In this document: in pieces, positions 61,501-64,000 of the stretch
How positions within the stretch are numbered: the first letter of the stretch is position 1
How the letters are laid out: each line of letters starts with the position of its first letter
Assembly: GCF_001042475.2 (NCBI RefSeq)
Contig: NZ_LECW02000001.1
Location: forward strand, 186,001 to 250,000
Direction: 5' to 3'
Source of the DNA: Bacillus glycinifermentans
GTDB lineage: Bacteria; Bacillota; Bacilli; Bacillales; Bacillaceae
DNA: 64,000 nucleotides
The notes under the pieces: generated by a model
Seen by the model: the letters and a program-made list of their open reading frames with translations, nothing else
Database searches by the model: none
What the model was told of the DNA's origin: nothing
Program-made: the position numbers and the translations under genes

Positions 61501-64000
61501 TGCGATTCCGCTGACGGCCAACGGCAAAGTCGACCGCAATGCTCTGCCTGAGCCGCAGGCGCCAAACGGCGAAAGCGATTCTTATGAGCCGCCGTCAACA
61601 GAGCTTGAGAAAGAGCTGTGCCTCATTTGGGAAGGCGTTCTCGGCATCAGGCCGATCGGTGCCGAAGACAACTTCTTCGACCTGGGCGGCCATTCTTTGA
61701 AAGGGATGATGCTGACCACAGATATTCAAGCCAAGCTGCACAAAAAGGTGCCGCTTAAAGCGCTTTTCGAATATCCGACAGTGCGCCGTCTTGCCCGCTA
61801 TATCGAGTCGTCTGAAGACCAATCCGTACAAAGCGCGATACAGCCTGCTGAAAAAAGCGACTGGTATCCGGTATCATCCGCACAAAAACGGATGTACGTC
61901 CTTCATCATCTCGAAAAAAACGGCACCGGCTACAATATGCCGTCAGTGTTCATGATGGAAGGCGACCTTGATATCGAGCGCTTAAAACGGGCGCTGCAGG
62001 CATTGGTGGATCGCCATGAGCCGCTGCGTACATCGTTTGCCGAAATCGACGGCAGCCCTGTCCAAAAAGTCCATGACAAAGCGGACATCGAGCTGAAGGT
62101 CACGCCTGTTCAAGAAGGCGAAGCCGAAAAAGAAATCAGCCGCTTTATCAGGCCGTTTGATATAAGCAGCGCTCCGCTTATCCGCGCCGAGCTGCTGTCA
62201 GTCGGCAGACAACGCCACCTGCTGTTGATCGATACGCACCACATTATTGCCGACGGCGTTTCGAGAAGCCTTTTTGTGAAAGAAATCGCAAGGCTCTACA
62301 GAGGCGAATCGCTGCCTGAGCGTAAGCTGCATTACAAAGATTACGCCGTATGGCAAACCGGGCCCGCGCAGCGGGAAACCATTCGGAAGCAGGAGCAATT
62401 CTGGCTGAACGAGTTTTCAGAAGCCGTGCCGGAACTCGGCCTGCCGCTGGACTTCCCGCGCTCTCCGGTGCAAAGCTTTAGCGGGGATCAGGTTCACTTT
62501 AAAACATCGAAGCCCGCAGCGCTCAACATCCGGAGGCTTGCGGCGGAGACGAAAACGACGCTGAATATCGTCATGCTGGCCGTCTTCAATATCTTTTTAA
62601 ACCGCCTCACCGGCCAGAAAGATATTGTCGTAGGGTCTGCGACTGCCGGCAGAACACATGCCGAATTGAAGGACATGCCGGGCATGTTTGTCAACTCGCT
62701 GGCTCTTAAAAACCATGTGCCGCAGGACGCGACATTCCGCGAGTTTTTGGAAGACGTTAAAAACAGAAGCCTGGCTGCGCTTGATCATCAGGACTATCCG
62801 TTTGAAGAGCTGATTGCCAAGCTCGATCTGCCCCGCGATATGAGCCGGAACCCGCTTTTCAATGTCATGCTGACGGTGGAAGATCCTGATAAGGAAACAT
62901 TCGATTTGGACGGTGTAACCATTAAGCCGTATGACATATCGCACGCCGCTGCCAAGTTCGATTTGACGCTGGGAGCGTTTGAGAAAGACGGCGAAATCGG
63001 TCTGCAATTCGAATATGCGACAGATTTGTTTAAGAAAGAAACGATCAGGCGGTGGAGCGGGTATTTGCTCAATCTGCTCGAAGCGGTTGCGAACAATCCG
63101 AATATCCGCCTTTCAGAACTCTCCCTGCTCGATGAAGCGGAAAAACGCCGGATCGTCGAAGCGTGGAACGACACGGCGCTTGACGTTCCGTCAGACCAAA
63201 CGATCCACGAGCTGTTCGAAGCACAGGTCAGCCGCACGCCTGACCGCGGGGCAGCGGTATTCAACGGCCGCCGCTGGACATACCGGGAGCTCAACGCCCG
63301 CGCAAACCGCCTGGCCCGCCTGCTTATCGAAAAAGGAGCGCGGCCGGAACGGAGAATCGGCATCATGGTCAAGCCTTCTCTCGAAATGGCGGCCGGAGTG
63401 CTTTCGGTTTTGAAAGCAGGAGCGGCTTATGTGCCGATCGATCCCGCCTATCCGGAACAAAGGATCAAATACATCCTGGAAGACAGCGGAGCGGAGCTCC
63501 TGTTGACGCAAACGGGTGCAGCCGTGCCTGACGGCTTCTGCGGGGAAACGATTCTGCTTGATACCGTGTTAACCGGAGAAGTGACTTCAGAAGATGAAGT
63601 GAATCCGCAGACAGGGGCGAAACCTGACAACCTGGCTTACTTAATCTACACCTCAGGTACGACGGGCCGGCCGAAAGGCGTCATGGTCGAGCACCACTCG
63701 CTTGTGAACTTGTGCTATTGGCACAATCACGAATTCACTGTCACTGAACACGACAAGAGCGCGAAATACGCCGGCTTCGGCTTTGATGCGTCCGTGTGGG
63801 AGATGTTCCCGTACTGGATCGCCGGAAGCGAGCTGCACATAATCGATGAAGCGATCCGGATGGATATCGTCCGCCTGAATCAATATTTTGAAGAACACGG
63901 CATCACGATCACGTTCCTCCCGACTCAGCTGTGCGAACAGTTTATGGAGCTTGACAACAAATCGCTGCGCGTGCTTCTGACGGGCGGCGACAAGCTGAAG
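55568..64000 (+). CDS. lchAB: Lichenysin synthetase subunit B (NRPS), 3' end beyond the window
   Basis: The first 2811 residues of the second synthetase are visible: C-A-T, C-A-T, C-A and onwards. Condensation motifs lie at about 143 (NHHIVMDGWS, the type that accepts a D-residue donor, fitting the epimerase end of LchAA), 1177 and 2224; adenylation cores at about 611, 1646 and 2694; carrier serines at 996 and 2043. Codes read by hand are DAFWIGGTFK (Val) and DLTKVGHIGK (Asp), and the third begins DAWFLG (Leu) before the window ends. ATG 55568 follows GAGGTGG, 20 bases after lchAA. The frame is open to base 64000. Confidence 0.95.
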   Translation, partial: MGKQKIQKVYPLTPMQEGMLYHAMLDPESSSYFTQLELFIDGDFDLEIFEKSVNQLVRSYDILRTVFVYQQLQKPRQVVLAERGMKVHFEDIAGWDEARQNVRIGQYKQDVQKTGFNLAKDMLFKVAVFRLADQQYRLIWSNHHIVMDGWSMGILMKRLFENYEAFRSNRPAPLDQGRPYADYIKWLGRQDKEEAGAYWEKRLGDVESPSVIPGRKAGEAEGVYQNEEFTLVWERDLVDAVQRAANRYNVTAPNLFQAMWGAVLAKYNAADDVVFGTVVSGRPSEVNGIEHMAGLFINTIPVRLKIGKNATFAELFKQAQQHAIEAEQYDYLPLYEIQKGSALEGRLISHLVAFENYPLDKEFENGAMKERLGFSIKAGEAFEQTNYDFNLIVYPGTEWTLKLKYNSSVYDASFIEKAAEHLTSLARIAVSDPESPARRAGLLSDEEQKALLAFNDTKTDYPRDKSIPELFEEQAEQTPERAAVVYNGSSITYRRLNEKANQLARRLQENGLRHGGRAAVMMERSLESAVGMLAVLKAGGAYVPIDPDYPEDRIRFLLEDSGANIVVIKQGTKRSFDGYKTIAADDKSLEREDSANLETIANPDDLAYCIYTSGSTGKPKGVMVEHRNIVRLVKNAGYIPLHAEVNMAQTGAVSFDASTFEVFGALLNGATLFPVPKETLLDARAFKAFLEENGITTMWLTSPLFNQLAHQDPNMFNTVKDVIIGGDALVPGIVNKVKRACPALSLWNGYGPTENTTFSTCFCIDREYEHAIPIGKPIANSTAYILDDEQQLLPIGVPGELCVGGDGVARGYLNRPELTAEKFVSDPFKEGGRIYRTGDLARRLPDGNIEFLGRIDHQVKVRGFRIELGEIEARLAQLDGIREAAAIIRENGAGENEICTYYTGDQSAADVRSELSKSLPEYMIPSHFTQLEAMPLTANGKVDKRRLPEPAAEETDALYQPPENETEEILAAIWEEILGIKRPGIDDNFFSVGGHSLKAMMLTAKIQEQLQKEVPIKILFEKPTIRGLAEFLQGGSKEEVVHPIEPAPSSSHYPVSSAQRRMYILNQLEEASTSYNVPAVLLLEGNLDKNRLESAFRALISRHETLRTSFAVIDGDIVQHVHEDVPFTLTVSQAEEAAAETKIGGFIRPFQLDQAPLVRAELVQLEEKRHLLLIDMHHIITDGSSTGIFIRDLAQLYHGGVLPVQKLHYKDFAVWQNEQERTGKLKKQEQYWLDVFKGELPVLDLPYDYPRPAKRSFEGERVVFGIDKKLASEIQRFLSESDTTLYMFLLAAFNIFLAKYASQDDIIVGSPVAGRTHPDLNDIPGMFVNTLALRNRPEGQKTFKEFLQEVKEKSLQAFAEQSYPLEELIEKLPLARDTSRNPLFSAFFNMQNMDVPALSLGGLQISSYSVRHRTAKFDLSLEAVEHDGEIGLSFDYATALFKEETIRRWSGHFLNVVKTICENPGVKLADIDPLSENERKTLLAEAVHSRADRREDAPFHELFERQVEKTPERTAVVCGDTKLTYRELDEKANQLAHVLRGKGAGKEDVIGIMLDRSADVIVSILGVMKAGGAFLPIDPEMPPARIRYMLEDSGASLLVTESAYQSFLSDIYKGIFIDIEKDIEPGVKKERPDSVNSGDSLAYIIYTSGTTGAPKGVQLEHCNLVNYVSWFVSEAELAESDKSVLLSSFAFDLGYTGLFPVLLAGGELHIVPKETYTEPDRLCRYINEKAITYIKLTPSLFHTIVQPQSFALSNALEPLRLIVLGGEKINPADVERYYSHYPKARFINHYGPTETTIGTIAKPIDADGLSEFVKRPTIGRPIPGAGAFVLDASRRLVPAGAPGELYITGKGLARGYLNKRELTAERFMENPYAPGTLMYQTGDLVRRLPNGEIEFLGRTDDQVKIRGYRIELKEIEDALKECKDVERAVVLAFAPDSGLEELCAYIQSKQTIASSELREHLSERLPSYMVPSYFVTVDAIPLTANGKVDRNALPEPQAPNGESDSYEPPSTELEKELCLIWEGVLGIRPIGAEDNFFDLGGHSLKGMMLTTDIQAKLHKKVPLKALFEYPTVRRLARYIESSEDQSVQSAIQPAEKSDWYPVSSAQKRMYVLHHLEKNGTGYNMPSVFMMEGDLDIERLKRALQALVDRHEPLRTSFAEIDGSPVQKVHDKADIELKVTPVQEGEAEKEISRFIRPFDISSAPLIRAELLSVGRQRHLLLIDTHHIIADGVSRSLFVKEIARLYRGESLPERKLHYKDYAVWQTGPAQRETIRKQEQFWLNEFSEAVPELGLPLDFPRSPVQSFSGDQVHFKTSKPAALNIRRLAAETKTTLNIVMLAVFNIFLNRLTGQKDIVVGSATAGRTHAELKDMPGMFVNSLALKNHVPQDATFREFLEDVKNRSLAALDHQDYPFEELIAKLDLPRDMSRNPLFNVMLTVEDPDKETFDLDGVTIKPYDISHAAAKFDLTLGAFEKDGEIGLQFEYATDLFKKETIRRWSGYLLNLLEAVANNPNIRLSELSLLDEAEKRRIVEAWNDTALDVPSDQTIHELFEAQVSRTPDRGAAVFNGRRWTYRELNARANRLARLLIEKGARPERRIGIMVKPSLEMAAGVLSVLKAGAAYVPIDPAYPEQRIKYILEDSGAELLLTQTGAAVPDGFCGETILLDTVLTGEVTSEDEVNPQTGAKPDNLAYLIYTSGTTGRPKGVMVEHHSLVNLCYWHNHEFTVTEHDKSAKYAGFGFDASVWEMFPYWIAGSELHIIDEAIRMDIVRLNQYFEEHGITITFLPTQLCEQFMELDNKSLRVLLTGGDKLK
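58626..58865 (+). other. Overlapping out-of-frame ORF at the comS position
   Basis: A 79-codon frame inside lchAB, in the same relative frame and place as comS within srfAB of B. subtilis (at the junction before YILNQL of the next condensation domain). It encodes LIIRYPPRKGGCTFSISSKK, then RAQATMCRRCCCW, which lines up loosely with the ComS tail. Its only start is TTG 58626, far upstream of the comS-like part. Resemblance may simply reflect the shared NRPS codons. Confidence 0.3.
63068..64000 (+). repeat. Near-identical repeat, copy in lchAB module 3
   Basis: Second copy of the segment at 52302-53234. Both copies belong to modules that load Leu and end, or are expected to end, with an epimerase, so they share function as well as sequence. 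Confidence 0.85.

Overview
The window is a Bacillus chromosome segment. Gene content, gene order and protein sequences point to the Bacillus licheniformis group: the ldh-lctP, ycgF/ycgH/nadE/aroK, putBCP-putR, ycgQR, cah, yckAB and bglC blocks are recognisable from B. subtilis, and the NRPS at the right end has the specificity codes of lichenysin (Gln-Leu-Leu-Val-Asp-Leu...) rather than surfactin (Glu first). These names rest on remembered family sequences and motif reading; no database search was run.

Layout. 1-2.3 kb: 5' part of nitrate transporter nasA (minus) behind a TnrA-type box, and an MFS drug exporter. 2.6-5.4 kb: lactate dehydrogenase and lactate permease behind two Rex-type operators (fermentation and redox control). 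5.4-9.1 kb: ycgF, ycgH, nadE, aroK. 9.1-9.6 kb: eroded DNA with a frameshifted gene remnant. 9.7-16.2 kb: ycgL, then proline use (putB, putC, putP, regulator putR). 16.2-18 kb: ycgQ-ycgR membrane pair. 18.7-21.8 kb: cah deacetylase, MarR regulator with a small membrane protein, two unrecognised proteins. 21.9-24.3 kb: amino-acid ABC transporter yckAB, a truncated quinone-reductase gene, an AHSA1-type protein. 25-28.9 kb: Fur-box-controlled four-gene iron-siderophore ABC operon, then an AAA ATPase and 6-phospho-beta-glucosidase bglC. 31.4-34 kb: a tiny repeat-bearing Tyr/Ser/His-rich protein next to a eukaryotic-like kinase, and an FAD monooxygenase. 34-35.5 kb: a decayed chemoreceptor and an orphan LXG domain without a toxin part. 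35.8-43.8 kb: six-gene operon of hydantoinase/oxoprolinase subunits HyuA-HyuB plus a complete polyamine-type ABC transporter.

43.9-64 kb: the lichenysin locus. A TetR pseudogene is followed by three ComA-like boxes, a cyclic-di-GMP-I (GEMM-I) riboswitch with its own terminator and a possible antiterminator, a second strong leader hairpin, then lchAA (three complete modules with a terminal epimerase) and lchAB (two complete modules and most of a third, running off the window end). The layout suggests that lipopeptide synthesis is gated by quorum sensing at initiation and by c-di-GMP at transcript elongation. This is the most interesting system in the window.

In B. subtilis the interval between bglC and the surfactin operon holds nin, nucA, tlpC and hxlRAB. 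Here it holds the kinase pair, monooxygenase, LXG fragment and hyu operon, and the chemoreceptor pseudogene may be what is left of tlpC.
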